From a virus, in the IMG/VR virus record IMGVR_UViG_3300023172_000008, positions 120,931-184,930 of that record: a stretch of DNA of 64,000 nt. One strand, given 5' to 3'. The position numbers were made by a program, and so were the translations under genes. Shown here one piece after another: positions 27,474-36,155 of the stretch (position 1 is its first letter; the number at the start of each line of letters is the position of its first letter). The notes below the pieces were generated by a model. That model was not told where the DNA came from and made no database searches. It saw only the letters and a list, made by a program, of their open reading frames with translations.

Positions 27474-28838
27474 ATGGCAAACAAACTCAATGGATTCTTA
27501 GATAATTTAATAAGTGGAGCATTAAGTCCAAAAGGTAATATGGCGGACTTTGCTCATGCGGCACGGTTATATGTTGACGATGCACATCGACTATCGCCTA
27601 AACATAGATTCCTGTATCATGTAAGTTTTAACTTAAACCCTGAAGCAGTCGCACTTATTCCGCAACTTAAAACACAAGAACTTAATATGCTTGTGAAAAG
27701 CGTTGACCTACCAAAGTATCAAATTAGTACTACACTAAAACATCAATACAATAAAAAACGTAATCTACAAACACGTTTAGATTATGATCCTATTAACATT
27801 GTATTCCACGATGATAACTATGGACAGACTACAGCAATGTGGGAAGCATATTATAGATACTATTTTAAAGATGGTAACTATGCAAGTGCTGATGGTAGTA
27901 GACAACCTAATACACGTAACCCTGCATATGACAGAGGTAATACATATTCAAACAGTGAACGAAACAAATATAGATATGGTATGGACAACGATACCTATAA
28001 AAACTTCTTTGATAGTATACAAATCTATCAAATGGCAAGACACAGATATACTTGTTTCACACTAGTTAATCCTATTATTAGTTCATGGTCACATGATACT
28101 ATGGCTAACAGTGATAGTCAAACAGTTGAAAACCAAATGCAAGTACAGTATGAAACTGTATGGTATGCAAGAGGACCAATTACAGAAGGTTCAGCACCTA
28201 AGATGTTTGGACCAGCAAGTGGACATTATGATAGTACACCATCACCTAATTCACTAGCAGGTGGCGGAGCAGTTAACTTATTTGGCCAAGGTGGTATTGC
28301 ATCAGGTGCCGCAGAAGTGTTTGGAGATATTACAGACGGTTCTGCTTTTTCAAGCACCTCAAACTTTTTAGGTACAGTATTAAAAGCATCAAGTGTTGTT
28401 ACTAATGCTAAAAACTTATCAAGTGCCGGTATTAGACAAGAAGGCTTTGGTATCTTAAAAGATCAAATTGGTAAAGCCGCAGGTATTGATGTAAGTGGTG
28501 TTGCAAACGTAGCATTTCCAAAAAGTAGTGGTCTAGGTGGAAGCCTAAGTACTGTTACAGCAGTAGCAGGTGTTATCGGTCTTGGTGCAGTTGCAAACGA
28601 AGCACTAGGTAATCCACTAGGTAAAGCCGTTGATTATCTTGGTTCAAATACTAATGCACTTGACGACTTAGCAAAGTCAACTAACTTTAAGAAAGACCAT
28701 ATCAACAACGGCGGATCGCCAACACCGGACGCTATAAATAGTGCATATAACAATTTGTCAAGTGCTGATAAAAATTCTGCTAGATCAACTGCGATGGCAA
28801 ATATTAAATCGCACAATCAGAATTTTAACTTGACGTAA
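27474..28838 (+). CDS. Tail-tube-fold virion protein (gp48/gp54/gp19-like candidate)
   Basis: A 454-aa protein. The N-terminal half reads like a tail-tube-fold protein: HRFLYHVSFNLNPEAV, then LNMLVKSVDLPKYQISTTLK, DYDPINIVFHDDNYG, AMWEAYYRYYF and VQYETVWYARGPI. The C-terminal half is Gly/Ala/Ser rich with a hydrophobic stretch VTAVAGVIGLGAVANEAL. In T4 the baseplate proteins gp48 and gp54, which start the tube, share the tube fold, so this may be a tube initiator. The exact T4 counterpart is not certain. Confidence 0.55.
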   Translation: MANKLNGFLDNLISGALSPKGNMADFAHAARLYVDDAHRLSPKHRFLYHVSFNLNPEAVALIPQLKTQELNMLVKSVDLPKYQISTTLKHQYNKKRNLQTRLDYDPINIVFHDDNYGQTTAMWEAYYRYYFKDGNYASADGSRQPNTRNPAYDRGNTYSNSERNKYRYGMDNDTYKNFFDSIQIYQMARHRYTCFTLVNPIISSWSHDTMANSDSQTVENQMQVQYETVWYARGPITEGSAPKMFGPASGHYDSTPSPNSLAGGGAVNLFGQGGIASGAAEVFGDITDGSAFSSTSNFLGTVLKASSVVTNAKNLSSAGIRQEGFGILKDQIGKAAGIDVSGVANVAFPKSSGLGGSLSTVTAVAGVIGLGAVANEALGNPLGKAVDYLGSNTNALDDLAKSTNFKKDHINNGGSPTPDAINSAYNNLSSADKNSARSTAMANIKSHNQNFNLT

Positions 28839-28848
28839 GGATTTAATC

Positions 28849-29265
28849 ATGGGTGAAAATATAAATTCAACAACAGGTACAGTAGCATCAAATGTTACAG
28901 GTAACCTACCACAAGATAATACAGTATTAGATAGTGCTACAAAAGTAAAAGCATTATTTGATCAATACTACACCCGAACATTAGAATTTCCAAGCAACGA
29001 AGTTGATGCTACTGTTGGCTTCTTTGAAAAAAGAAATTTTGATACAACTAGTGCTCAAACAGTTGCAACAATTATTTTACAACAAGCAAAAATTGATAAC
29101 GTAAAAGTTTTCGAATTACTTGATACATTAAAAGGTTTTAATGACGCACAATTAAGTAATGTGGTTACAGAAATTTTAAACTATAACAGAGGCAAGATTA
29201 GTTCACTAGGTTATAGAATTTCTGAAACTTCTACAAAGTTAGATGCACGTAATATAATGGTATAG
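28849..29265 (+). CDS. Hypothetical protein in tail/head-completion cluster
   Basis: A 138-aa acidic, mostly helical protein (for example KVKALFDQYYTRTLEFPSNE then FFEKRNFDTTSAQTVATIIL). It lies 10 bases after the tube-fold gene and 4 bases before gp4, so it is transcribed with virion genes and is probably a structural or assembly protein. No motif is recognised. Confidence 0.6.
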   Translation: MGENINSTTGTVASNVTGNLPQDNTVLDSATKVKALFDQYYTRTLEFPSNEVDATVGFFEKRNFDTTSAQTVATIILQQAKIDNVKVFELLDTLKGFNDAQLSNVVTEILNYNRGKISSLGYRISETSTKLDARNIMV

Positions 29266-29269
29266 TCCA

Positions 29270-29707
29270 ATGGCGAAGTTCGCTCAAGGAAGATACAATC
29301 TAAAATATCCAGACAAATATTTAGGTCGTAAAACTCCCCTATATAGAAGTAGTTGGGAATTTGCATTTATGAAATTCTGTGATGAAAATCCTAGTGTAAG
29401 TAAATGGGCTAGTGAAAGTGTACGTATTCCATATCGTGACCCTTTAACAGGAAAATTTACAATTTATGTTCCAGACTTTTTAATACAATACACAGATCGT
29501 AATGGAAAAGGGCGTGTAGAACTTATTGAAGTAAAACCTGAGAACCAGGCACTAAAAGAAAGAATAGGTAGAGATAGAGGCCGTCAAGCACAGTATATAC
29601 GTAACCTTGCTAAATGGGAAGCCGCTAGAGCATGGTCTAAACAGAAGGGTATATACTTTAGGGTTATTACCGAAAATGACATTTTTCATAACGGCAAAAG
29701 AAAATAG
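29270..29707 (+). CDS. gp4: Head completion protein (T4 gp4-like)
   Basis: A 145-aa protein, close to T4 gp4 (150 aa). The opening FAQGRYNLKYPDKYLGRKTP and LYRSSWEFAFMKFCDENPSV is characteristic. It carries a PD-(D/E)xK nuclease-like pattern: E in SSWEFAF, D in YVPDFLIQY, and the E-x-K in LIEVKPENQ. gp4 (50) is needed to finish DNA-filled heads so that tails can attach. Confidence 0.85.
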   Translation: MAKFAQGRYNLKYPDKYLGRKTPLYRSSWEFAFMKFCDENPSVSKWASESVRIPYRDPLTGKFTIYVPDFLIQYTDRNGKGRVELIEVKPENQALKERIGRDRGRQAQYIRNLAKWEAARAWSKQKGIYFRVITENDIFHNGKRK

Positions 29708-29715
29708 GATAAATA
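29708..29715 (+). promoter_or_regulatory. T4-late-type promoter box (GATAAATA) for gp16
   Basis: GATAAATAATAG overlaps the end of the gp4 stop codon region, 26 bases before the gp16 ATG. A ribosome binding site is weak (AAAGAA). Confidence 0.55.
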
Positions 29716-29741
29716 ATAGTAGCATTTAATGGTATAAAGAA

Positions 29742-30242
29742 ATGACAAAGAAACTAGAAGAATTATTAAATTTGCCTGACTCGCAAGATATTATTGCTGA
29801 AGAACAAGAAAAGGCAAAAACTAAAGATAAACAAACAGCAGTAGTTGAGCATGAAGAAACTCAACGCAATATTGCTGAGTTAGATAAAATTGCCGCGGCG
29901 TTACCACAAGTTAAAGGTTTGGGTGAATTAGCAGATAAAGAACTTAACGAAGTAGCACAAAAGGCTATGGATGCATACGATGATCTAATGGATTTAGGTA
30001 TGAATGTAGAAAGTCGTTACAGCGGTAGAGTGTTTGAAGTTGCTGGTAATATGCTTAAAACCAACCTAGATGCTAAGGTTGCTAAACTAGATAAAAAACT
30101 AAAAATGGTTGAATTGCAACTCAAAAAAGAGAAAATGGATAAAGAATCTAATCCAGACGGTCAAGATATTATTAACGGCGAAGGTTATGTGGTTACAGAT
30201 CGTAATAGTTTGATTGAAAAATTAAAGAACATGGATAAATAA
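29742..30242 (+). CDS. gp16: Terminase small subunit (T4 gp16-like)
   Basis: A 166-aa, highly charged helical protein, the size of T4 gp16 (164 aa). It opens with KKLEELLNLPDSQDI, similar to the gp16 N-terminus. The central part has AYDDLMDLGMNVESRYSGRV then VFEVAGNMLKTNLDAKVAKL, a coiled coil that in gp16 forms the oligomer. The C-terminus ends VTDRNSLIEKLKNMDK. It lies two genes upstream of gp17. It regulates DNA recognition and cutting during packaging. Confidence 0.75.
   Translation: MTKKLEELLNLPDSQDIIAEEQEKAKTKDKQTAVVEHEETQRNIAELDKIAAALPQVKGLGELADKELNEVAQKAMDAYDDLMDLGMNVESRYSGRVFEVAGNMLKTNLDAKVAKLDKKLKMVELQLKKEKMDKESNPDGQDIINGEGYVVTDRNSLIEKLKNMDK
30234..30241 (+). promoter_or_regulatory. 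T4-late-type promoter box at the end of gp16
   Basis: GATAAATA is formed by the last codons and stop of gp16, 22 bases before the next gene's start, with an AGGA site between. Confidence 0.5.
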
Positions 30243-30263
30243 TATATAATAGGATATATGACA

Positions 30264-30833
30264 ATGAAAACATTTGCGGATTATTTAACAGAGTCTAAAA
30301 AGACTTATAATTTTAAAGTTGGTATTGCTGGAGAGTTACCAGAAGGTTGTGTAGACCAAATGGAAACAGCATTACAAAAATATGGTATTCAGAATATGAG
30401 TTCTGGTAAGAAAACTCCTATTACAGAACGTCCATTAGACTTTCCGCAGTTACAAAATAAAGAAGTACATTACTATGAAATGGAACTACAATATCCTACT
30501 ACAGTACAAGTTTTAGCAGAATACATTTCACAATCTTGCGGTATTGATACTTCACATTTAATTGTAAGAAATTTAGACGCACCACAAGAAACATATCAAG
30601 ATACACAATACGATAAAGTTTACGAGCCTAAGTTAGCAACAGAAGATATGGGCGGCGAATCAGCACAAGACGATGTTGGTGTAAATAGAACAATGGGTTT
30701 ATTAGCAGAATTAGAAAAAGCACGTAAGGAAAGAGAAAACGATCCTGGTATTGCAACAGAGGCTAATAAAGAACAGAAACAGATGGCTATGGATGAGCAA
30801 GAATCATCAGTAAGTCCAGTAGGGAGCAAATAA
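30264..30833 (+). CDS. Virion-cluster protein of unknown function
   Basis: A 189-aa protein starting MKTFADYLTESKKTYNFKVG; the ATG at 30264 is preferred to 30258 because the AGGA site then has a 9-base spacing. The first half is a mixed alpha-beta domain (FKVGIAGELPEGCVDQMETA). The rest is acidic and probably disordered. It shares the motif ETYQDTQY with the next protein (ETYQDTKY), suggesting a common partner. It lies between the two terminase genes; function unknown. Confidence 0.6.
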   Translation: MKTFADYLTESKKTYNFKVGIAGELPEGCVDQMETALQKYGIQNMSSGKKTPITERPLDFPQLQNKEVHYYEMELQYPTTVQVLAEYISQSCGIDTSHLIVRNLDAPQETYQDTQYDKVYEPKLATEDMGGESAQDDVGVNRTMGLLAELEKARKERENDPGIATEANKEQKQMAMDEQESSVSPVGSK

Positions 30834-31420
30834 TGAAATTAAATGATATCTACAAAAAGATTGATGCGTTAAACGAAGCAGTATCAATGAACATTTCAAT
30901 GTCCGGTGATAACGCTCAAGACGTTGGTGATCTTTTTAATATGATGCGTGGTGAAAAACCAGCAGAACCAAAGATGCTTCCACCTTTACCCCCAAGAGAT
31001 GATATTGAAAAAAGTTTATCAATTATTGACAGACCAGGCAAAGACATGGATGATCTTAAACCAGGAAAGCAAGGCGCACCTTGTCCAATTTGCGGCAAGA
31101 ATCATTTAGGCGCAAGTAGTTGTAATGACTCTGTAGAAGACGAAGAAGTACCAGTTGAAGAGTGGGACAACGAACCAGATGAAACTTATCAAGATACAAA
31201 GTATATGACAAAAGATTTATCAGGCGGATTAAACAGATCTAAAAAATCTTATCCAAAAGTTGCAGGCGGTGATAACCCAATGGCACTAGAAGATCAAATT
31301 AAACAAGAATTAGCGGCAAAGTTAGCAGAATACATGGCAGAAGAAGAAGGCGGATGTGAATGTTGCGATGGCGGCGAATGCAACTGTGGACCAGATTGTC
31401 CAGACTGCGATTGCAAGTAA
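30833..31420 (+). CDS. Acidic protein with zinc-ribbon-like motif and Cys-rich tail
   Basis: A 195-aa acidic protein whose ATG overlaps the previous stop. It has a CPICGKNHLGASSC zinc-type motif in the middle and ends with a Cys-rich tail: eight Cys in the last 21 residues (C175, 177, 178, 183, 185, 189, 192, 194), resembling a metallothionein-like metal cluster. It carries the ETYQDTKY motif also present in the preceding protein. An intrinsic terminator follows. Function is unknown; metal binding is inferred. Confidence 0.6.
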   Translation: MKLNDIYKKIDALNEAVSMNISMSGDNAQDVGDLFNMMRGEKPAEPKMLPPLPPRDDIEKSLSIIDRPGKDMDDLKPGKQGAPCPICGKNHLGASSCNDSVEDEEVPVEEWDNEPDETYQDTKYMTKDLSGGLNRSKKSYPKVAGGDNPMALEDQIKQELAAKLAEYMAEEEGGCECCDGGECNCGPDCPDCDCK

Positions 31421-31446
31421 TTAATTAAGTATTAAGTTAGCAAACC

Positions 31447-31474
31447 AAATAGGGCCTACGGGCCCTATTTTTTT
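31447..31474 (+). terminator. Intrinsic terminator before the large terminase gene
   Basis: A perfect 10-bp stem, AAATAGGGCC / GGCCCTATTT with a TACG loop, followed by TTTT. It ends the gp16 unit immediately before the gp17 promoter. Confidence 0.9.
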
Positions 31475-31475
31475 G

Positions 31476-31483
31476 AGTAAATA
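31476..31483 (+). promoter_or_regulatory. Late-promoter-like box (AGTAAATA) for gp17, leaderless geometry
   Basis: GAGTAAATACTATACTATGG: the box lies 7 bases before the gp17 ATG and directly after the terminator T-run. No ribosome binding site is present. It matches the late consensus in 6 of 8 positions. Confidence 0.5.
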
Positions 31484-31490
31484 CTATACT

Positions 31491-33077
31491 ATGGCAAAGA
31501 GTTTAGACGGCGTTCTTACTAAGAAAGCCAACCAAAGAGAAACATTTACTAACGAGAATATCGAGGATCTCAAGAAGTGCATGGATCCTGATACCGGCTA
31601 CCTATATTTTTCTGAAAAGTTTGCTTACATTCAACACCCCGTAAAAGGTAAACTTTTATTTGATCCTTTTACATATCAAGAAAGACTTTTAAAAAGTTAT
31701 CACGATCATCGTTTTAATATTAATATGTTACCCAGACAGACAGGTAAAACTACTTGTGCCGCTGTTTACTTAACTTGGTATGCGATGTTTCATCCAGATC
31801 AAACTGTACTAATTGCCGCACACAAATATTCAGGCGCACAAGAAATTATGCAACGTATTCGTTACGTTTATGAATGTTGTCCTGATCATATTAGAGCAGG
31901 AGTTGTTAACTACAACAAAGGTAGTATTGAATTTGAAAATGGTTCACGTATTGTAAGTGCTACCACAACAGGTAACACTGGTAGAGGTATGTCCATATCA
32001 TTACTATACTGTGACGAGTTTGCATTTGTGAATCCTAGTATTGCTGATGAGTTTTGGACTTCAATTTCACCTACACTAGCAACAGGTGGTCGTGCTATTA
32101 TTACAAGCACACCTAACTCAGACGAAGATACATTTGCTATTATTTGGAAAGAAAGCCAAAACAAGTTTGACGATAATGGCAACGAACAAGAAGTAGGTGT
32201 AAACGGATTTCATGGGTTTACTTGTAGTTGGGACGAGCATCCTGACAGAGACGAAGAATGGAAAAAGGCAGAGATAGGACGTATTGGTGAAGAACGATTC
32301 CGTCGTGAGTATGGTTGTGAATTCTTAGTCTATGACGAGACACTAATTAACTCAATCAAACTTGCAAGTATGGAAGGTATTGATCCTATACTCAATATGG
32401 GACAAACACGTTGGTACAGTAAACCAAGCGGTGATAAGACTTATGTAGTTGCATTAGATCCGGCAATGGGCACAGGCGGCGATTATGCGGCCATACAAAT
32501 ATTTGAATTACCAACCTACAAACAAGTAGGTGAATGGCGTCATAATCAAACAGCAATACCAGGACAAATTAGAATTCTAACAGATATTTGTAACTATATT
32601 AAAGACCAATGTCACAACGATGGACAAAACATTTATTGGAGTGTTGAAAATAACACTATCGGTGAAGGAGCATTAATTGTTATTAGAGACCTTGGGGAAG
32701 AGAATATACCAGGAATGTTAGTAAGTGAGCCTATGCGTAAAGGTCACGTAAGAAAATTCCGCAAAGGATTTAATACTACACACGCAACCAAAATAAGTGC
32801 TTGTTCAAGATTAAAAGCCATGATAGAATCAGATAAACTAGTAGTACATAGTAAAGTATTGCTAAGTGAATTAAAAGCATTTGTAGCCAGCGGTAGCAGT
32901 TACAAAGCAAAACCAGGTGAAACAGATGACTTAGTTTCAGCAACATTACTAACTATGCGTATTATTGCTGTGCTAAAGGATTGGGATCCTAGGGTATATG
33001 AAACCTTTAATCATGCTGAAACAGATGAAGATCATGTACCGCCAATGCCTATATTCGTTTCGACTAACATAAGATAA
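31491..33077 (+). CDS. gp17: Terminase large subunit (T4 gp17-like)
   Basis: A 528-aa packaging ATPase-nuclease. Walker A MLPRQTGKTT is at residues ~79-88 and Walker B LLYCDEFAF with D175-E176. The motif-III region is ATTTGNTGRGMS before it and ITSTPNS after. The RNase-H-like nuclease has D323 (VALDPAMGTGGDYAA), E386 (SVENNTIGEGA) and D479/480 (ETDDLVSA). An upstream TTG would add six residues but lies in the terminator T-run, so the ATG is chosen. It drives DNA into proheads and cuts the concatemer. Confidence 0.95.
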   Translation: MAKSLDGVLTKKANQRETFTNENIEDLKKCMDPDTGYLYFSEKFAYIQHPVKGKLLFDPFTYQERLLKSYHDHRFNINMLPRQTGKTTCAAVYLTWYAMFHPDQTVLIAAHKYSGAQEIMQRIRYVYECCPDHIRAGVVNYNKGSIEFENGSRIVSATTTGNTGRGMSISLLYCDEFAFVNPSIADEFWTSISPTLATGGRAIITSTPNSDEDTFAIIWKESQNKFDDNGNEQEVGVNGFHGFTCSWDEHPDRDEEWKKAEIGRIGEERFRREYGCEFLVYDETLINSIKLASMEGIDPILNMGQTRWYSKPSGDKTYVVALDPAMGTGGDYAAIQIFELPTYKQVGEWRHNQTAIPGQIRILTDICNYIKDQCHNDGQNIYWSVENNTIGEGALIVIRDLGEENIPGMLVSEPMRKGHVRKFRKGFNTTHATKISACSRLKAMIESDKLVVHSKVLLSELKAFVASGSSYKAKPGETDDLVSATLLTMRIIAVLKDWDPRVYETFNHAETDEDHVPPMPIFVSTNIR

Positions 33078-33080
33078 ATA
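33073..33080 (+). promoter_or_regulatory. T4-late-type promoter box (GATAAATA), leaderless geometry
   Basis: GATAAATACTAATATG overlaps the gp17 stop. Five bases separate the box from the next ATG and no ribosome binding site is seen. Confidence 0.65.
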
Positions 33081-33085
33081 CTAAT

Positions 33086-35017
33086 ATGAGTAATATGGAG
33101 CCTATTTCAGAACGTTTATTTGCCAAAATTAGAGGCAGATTCCCATCTGTGACTATTGGTGATGCCAGTGGTACAGTAACTGACCAACCAAGTCAAGCAA
33201 GATATTTTGATTTTGATTACAAGGAAGGGGCTAAAGTATTAGGAAAAGTAAGTGTATCATTAGATGAAAATGGTGTTGTTGTTTTGTTTAATACAGACAT
33301 CATGGCTGAAGCAGATGAATCAGAAAAGAACAACTGGTACGAGTTTTTAAAAGAACTTAGATTCTTTGCTAAAAAGAATATGCTAAATTTTGATACAAGA
33401 GATATAACAAAAAGCAACTTAGATAAAAGGGACTATGCACACCTAACTAGAACTGCCGGAGACAAACAAATGAGTGAAAGTAAATTGTATGGTACTGCTA
33501 GAACAAGTTACGAAGATGTAGATAATGCACGTCTTGTTCTTAAACATACGCAACCAATTAATCAAGAACTACCAGCAGGTAGAACACAACACGTACACAG
33601 CATTTATATTGAAAGTGCTGATGGCGAAAGATACAAATATCCATTTAGACATTTAAATGGTGCAAGAGCGTTAGCACGTCACGTCTCCAACGGTGGTAAC
33701 CTTTATGATGACTTTGGTCAGCACATTGTTAATATGTCTGAAGAATTAAACAAACTACGTCAATTTAGAACTTACATGAATAGATCAGCAGTAATGGCAG
33801 AAGGACTGAAAGGCTATTTAGATATTGTTAGTGAAAGAGTTGAAACTATCAAAAACGAAGTTCAAAAATTACAAAGACAAAATTATTATACAGAAGCAAC
33901 AAAAGATTTCAAACCAGTAGTAAAAGAAGAAGTTCCAGAAGATTTACAAAATGCTTGGGTTGATGAATTAACTATTAGAACATTTAACGAAGAACTTAAA
34001 TCTGTATTCCCATACATTTATGGTTTAGTACAAGAAAGAAATCAAGTTCAAGAAATGGGTCCAGAAGATTTACTTGGCGAAAAAGAAGCACAAGACAATA
34101 TGGGTTTCTCAGATAAAGAAATTAAAATGGCTTATGGCGTACTAAATGATCCAAGATACAAAGGCGGCAACTATTCAGGTGCTGTTGATACAATTGAAAA
34201 GATTGCAAAAGGACTTTCAGACCATCCAGGTGTTAAGAAAGCACTACAAAGAACAAACGAAACCCCAGAAGCAGATTTTGAAAAAGCAATGAATTCAATT
34301 GTAAGCGAAGAAGAAGATCAATTATTTGCGGGTGGCGATAAACAAGAAGAAGCACTTGGCAAACTTAATAACTTAATGGCTGAGCATTTCCCAGCAGGCA
34401 TTAATGGTGCAAACGCTATCCAAAGTTTAAAAGGTGTAATTGATGATCCAATGCTTTTAGATATGTTTAAAAAGGTAGGACAAAAAGATGCAGATTCAGA
34501 CGTTCGTCCTTTAGTTATTAAGTATGTAAAAGGTAAAGATCCACAAGTAGCAGAAAAAATTGAGCAAGGTGAAGTACCTGCTGAGCCAACAGCAGAACCA
34601 GAAGCGCCAACAGCAGAACCAGAAGCGGTTCCAGCAGAAAGCGAAACACCACAAGAAAAAAATAATAAAATGAGTGACTACGATGCTAAAAAGAAGGCAT
34701 TACAAGACATTCAATCTGATCCTAATACAAACAAAGATCCAGAACTTAAAAAAGAATTGATGCGTAGAAAGGCAGAATTAGAAAAGACAAAAGAAGATAA
34801 GTCATTATCTTCCAAAGGCGAAAAACTAGAAGAATTAGTAAAATCATATTACGACTACACAACTAACGCTTTTCCAAAAGGTGAAACAGCAGTATTAGTT
34901 GCGTGTGAAAAAGAATTTGGTGATAAGAGTGTACCATTTGCAGAAAAGATGATAGGTCGTTTACTTGCTGGCAAGGATAACGAAATGGAGCGTGTCAAGA
35001 AATTGGCAGGCCTGTAA
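33086..35017 (+). CDS. Large hypothetical protein, virion- or packaging-associated
   Basis: A 643-aa acidic, soluble protein of unknown family. Residues 1-~280 are mixed alpha-beta (ERLFAKIRGRFPSVTIGDAS; GRTQHVHSIYIESADGERYK; FRHLNGARALARHVSNGGNL). A coiled-coil segment follows (VSERVETIKNEVQKLQRQNY). The C-terminal third is acidic, with EPTAEPEAPTAEPEA-type repeats and a charged helical end. It lies between terminase and gp32 with its own late promoter, so a virion or packaging role is inferred. Confidence 0.6.
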   Translation: MSNMEPISERLFAKIRGRFPSVTIGDASGTVTDQPSQARYFDFDYKEGAKVLGKVSVSLDENGVVVLFNTDIMAEADESEKNNWYEFLKELRFFAKKNMLNFDTRDITKSNLDKRDYAHLTRTAGDKQMSESKLYGTARTSYEDVDNARLVLKHTQPINQELPAGRTQHVHSIYIESADGERYKYPFRHLNGARALARHVSNGGNLYDDFGQHIVNMSEELNKLRQFRTYMNRSAVMAEGLKGYLDIVSERVETIKNEVQKLQRQNYYTEATKDFKPVVKEEVPEDLQNAWVDELTIRTFNEELKSVFPYIYGLVQERNQVQEMGPEDLLGEKEAQDNMGFSDKEIKMAYGVLNDPRYKGGNYSGAVDTIEKIAKGLSDHPGVKKALQRTNETPEADFEKAMNSIVSEEEDQLFAGGDKQEEALGKLNNLMAEHFPAGINGANAIQSLKGVIDDPMLLDMFKKVGQKDADSDVRPLVIKYVKGKDPQVAEKIEQGEVPAEPTAEPEAPTAEPEAVPAESETPQEKNNKMSDYDAKKKALQDIQSDPNTNKDPELKKELMRRKAELEKTKEDKSLSSKGEKLEELVKSYYDYTTNAFPKGETAVLVACEKEFGDKSVPFAEKMIGRLLAGKDNEMERVKKLAGL

Positions 35018-35039
35018 TCACTTTTCGATAAAAAACCAC

Positions 35040-35068
35040 TTGACTTTACTAAATATTTCTAGTAGTAT
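35040..35068 (+). promoter_or_regulatory. Sigma70-type promoter for gp32
   Basis: TTGACT (35040-35045), 17 bases, TAGTAT (35063-35068), then a ~60-base leader with AGGAGG before gp32. The same -35/-10 pair with 17-base spacing recurs before the mini-DnaE gene. The -10 region is an AT-run, so its exact position could shift by a few bases. Confidence 0.6.
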
Positions 35069-35087
35069 ATATAATATGTGCTACTAG
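35059..35087. promoter_or_regulatory. Inverted repeat flanking the gp32 -10 region
   Basis: A perfect 7-bp inverted repeat, CTAGTAG (35059-35065) and CTACTAG (35081-35087), brackets the -10 and start region. It could be an operator, or an RNA hairpin if transcription starts earlier. No regulator is identified. Confidence 0.5.
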
Positions 35088-35090
35088 ATA

Positions 35091-35113
35091 CGAAGGCACT
35101 TAACAGCGAAGGC
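35091..35113 (+). repeat. Direct repeat in gp32 leader
   Basis: CGAAGGC occurs at 35091-35097 and 35107-35113, each followed within one or two bases by TTAA, upstream of the AGGAGG site. T4 gp32 controls its own translation by binding its leader, so these unpaired repeats could serve a similar role; this is inferred. Confidence 0.45.
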
Positions 35114-35135
35114 TTAAATTTATAGGAGGCTTATT

Positions 35136-36101
35136 ATGGCAACATTAGCAGAAATTCGTGCAAAACTAAAAGAGCAAGAAGCAAATACTGGCGGCAATCG
35201 TTCGTCAGGCGGTGGCGACAACGCAATTTACCCATTTTGGAACTTGAAGGAAGGCGAAACGGCAACGTTACGTTTCTTACCTGACGGTGACGAAAATAAC
35301 ACTTTCTTCTGGCAAGAACGTTTGATGATCAAACTTCCATTTGCTGGAATTAAAGGCGAGACAGACTCTCGTCCAGTTCAAGTACAAGTACCATGTATGG
35401 AAATGTATGGCGAAACTTGTCCAGTACTTTCAGAAGTACGTCCTTGGTTTAAAGATCCAAAACTTGAAGACTTAGGTCGTAAGTATTGGAAGAAGCGTTC
35501 ATACGTATTCCAAGGTTTTGTAACTGACAACCCACTTACCGAAGATACTACTCCGGATAATCCAATTCGTAGATTTATCATTGGCCCACAGATTTTCCAA
35601 ATCATTAAGGGTGCATTGATGGATCCAGATATGAACGAGTTGCCTACAGATTATACTGCGGGTGTTGACTTTAGAATTACAAAAACTTCTAAAGGCGGTT
35701 ATGCAGACTACTCAACATCAACTTGGGCTCGTAGAGAGCGTCCATTGTCTGAAGATGAGTACAAGGCTATTGAAGATCATGGGTTATTTAATCTTTCAGA
35801 TTACTTACCTAAGAAACCTTCAGAAGTTGAAGTCGAAGTTATCAAGAAGATGTTTGAAGCATCTGTTGATGGCGAAGCATACGACATGGATGCGTTTGGA
35901 CAGTATTTCCGTCCAGCAGGCGTAGCGGCACGTACAGGTGATCCTGTAAAAGCAACTACACCAGCACCAGCAACACCAGTCACAGAAACTGTAACTGAAA
36001 CTGCACCAGCGGCAGAACCAGTAGCAGAAACTGCGGCGGCACCAGCAGGTGATAACAAGGCGGAAGACATTCTAGCAATGATCCGTTCTAGACAACAGTA
36101 A
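35136..36101 (+). CDS. gp32: Single-stranded DNA-binding protein (T4 gp32-like)
   Basis: A 321-aa protein (T4 gp32 is 301). The N-terminal cooperativity domain MATLAEIRAKLKEQEAN is followed by the OB-fold core: AIYPFWNLKEGETATLRFLP, then WQERLMIKLPF and VPCMEMYGETCPVL with the Cys pair in the zinc-site region. The C-terminal tail is acidic with Pro/Ala-Thr-Glu repeats and ends EDILAMIRSRQQ, fitting the partner-binding tail. It coats single-stranded DNA in replication and recombination, next to UvsX and UvsY. Confidence 0.92.
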   Translation: MATLAEIRAKLKEQEANTGGNRSSGGGDNAIYPFWNLKEGETATLRFLPDGDENNTFFWQERLMIKLPFAGIKGETDSRPVQVQVPCMEMYGETCPVLSEVRPWFKDPKLEDLGRKYWKKRSYVFQGFVTDNPLTEDTTPDNPIRRFIIGPQIFQIIKGALMDPDMNELPTDYTAGVDFRITKTSKGGYADYSTSTWARRERPLSEDEYKAIEDHGLFNLSDYLPKKPSEVEVEVIKKMFEASVDGEAYDMDAFGQYFRPAGVAARTGDPVKATTPAPATPVTETVTETAPAAEPVAETAAAPAGDNKAEDILAMIRSRQQ

Positions 36102-36109
36102 TTTATATA

Positions 36110-36131
36110 GGGGTTGTCTAAGGGCAACCCC
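36110..36131 (+). promoter_or_regulatory. Hairpin between gp32 and uvsX
   Basis: GGGGTTG (36110-36116) pairs perfectly with CAACCCC (36125-36131) around an 8-base loop. No T-run follows, so it is not a standard terminator; a 3'-end stabiliser, partial attenuator or processing site is possible. Confidence 0.5.
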
Positions 36132-36155
36132 ATTATAAAAGATTAAGGAGAAGTA

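Noticed and set aside
30258-30263. ATG at 30258 as the start of the 189-aa protein
   Set aside because: The AGGA site is then only 3 bases away; the ATG at 30264 has a normal spacing and gives the common MKTF start.
35070-35075. Perfect TATAAT near gp32 as the -10 box
   Set aside because: It is 24 bases from the TTGACT; the TAGTAT at 17 bases fits the spacing used elsewhere in the window.
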